From contig JBGPSQ010000067.1 in assembly GCA_041490205.1 (NCBI GenBank), forward strand, positions 1-12,745: 12,745 nt of DNA. The letters are read 5' to 3'. The stretch comes from DATDDB01 sp041490205 (GTDB lineage: Bacteria; Pseudomonadota; Gammaproteobacteria; Burkholderiales; Gallionellaceae). Numbering within the stretch: position 1 is the stretch's first letter; each line of letters begins with the position of its first letter. The notes below the pieces were generated by a model. The model did no database searches, was not told the DNA's origin, and worked only from the letters and a program-made list of their open reading frames with translations. Shown here piece after piece: positions 12,732 through 12,745 of this stretch. The position numbers and the translations under genes are program-made.

Positions 12732-12745
12732 AATTGGTTCGATGG

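Overview
The window most likely comes from a betaproteobacterium of the Nitrosomonadales type (Gallionella/Sideroxydans-like). This is inferred from a RegB/RegA redox pair, a periplasmic SHP/diheme cytochrome module, a tsaE-amiC pair divergent from queG, and a GC-rich backbone. No search was run, so the genus is only a guess.

Layout. Positions 1-1234 (minus) hold the first 411 codons of an AlbA_2 (Schlafen-type) domain protein that runs off the left edge. It starts at GTG and lies in visibly AT-richer DNA than the rest, so it looks accessory. From 1392 to 3796 (minus) lies a four-gene electron-transfer operon: cytochrome b561, an uncharacterised histidine-bearing membrane protein, an SHP-like (DUF1924) monoheme cytochrome c and a DHC-type diheme cytochrome c, closed by a terminator. 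Upstream of it (3921-4955, minus) is an outer-membrane beta-barrel protein with its own terminator, which ends only about 20 bases before the cytochrome b start. From 5106 to 6973 (plus) is a RegB-like redox sensor kinase and its RegA-like regulator, overlapping by 4 bases.

The middle is housekeeping. amiC (septal murein amidase) and tsaE (tRNA t6A synthesis) are on the minus strand and queG (queuosine synthesis) is divergent. A 156-residue orphan gene follows. Then come four tRNA genes: Lys(CTT) on plus, Cys(GCA) and Gly(GCC) on minus, Leu(TAA) on plus, with recognisable promoters and terminators. The right end has a small four-helix membrane protein whose 3' end overlaps the convergent rsgA (ribosome assembly GTPase). 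The rsgA GTG start sits inside a 10-bp tandem repeat at the right edge.

How it may fit together. Cytochrome b561 would take electrons from quinol and pass them through DHC to SHP, a c-type haem protein that in Rhodobacter binds oxygen and nitric oxide. RegB senses quinone and redox state in the same membrane, and here carries an unusual Met/His-rich periplasmic loop that could bind copper. Control of the cytochrome operon by RegA is a hypothesis from proximity only. The parts most worth pursuing are the extra membrane protein in the SHP operon and the Met-rich sensor loop.
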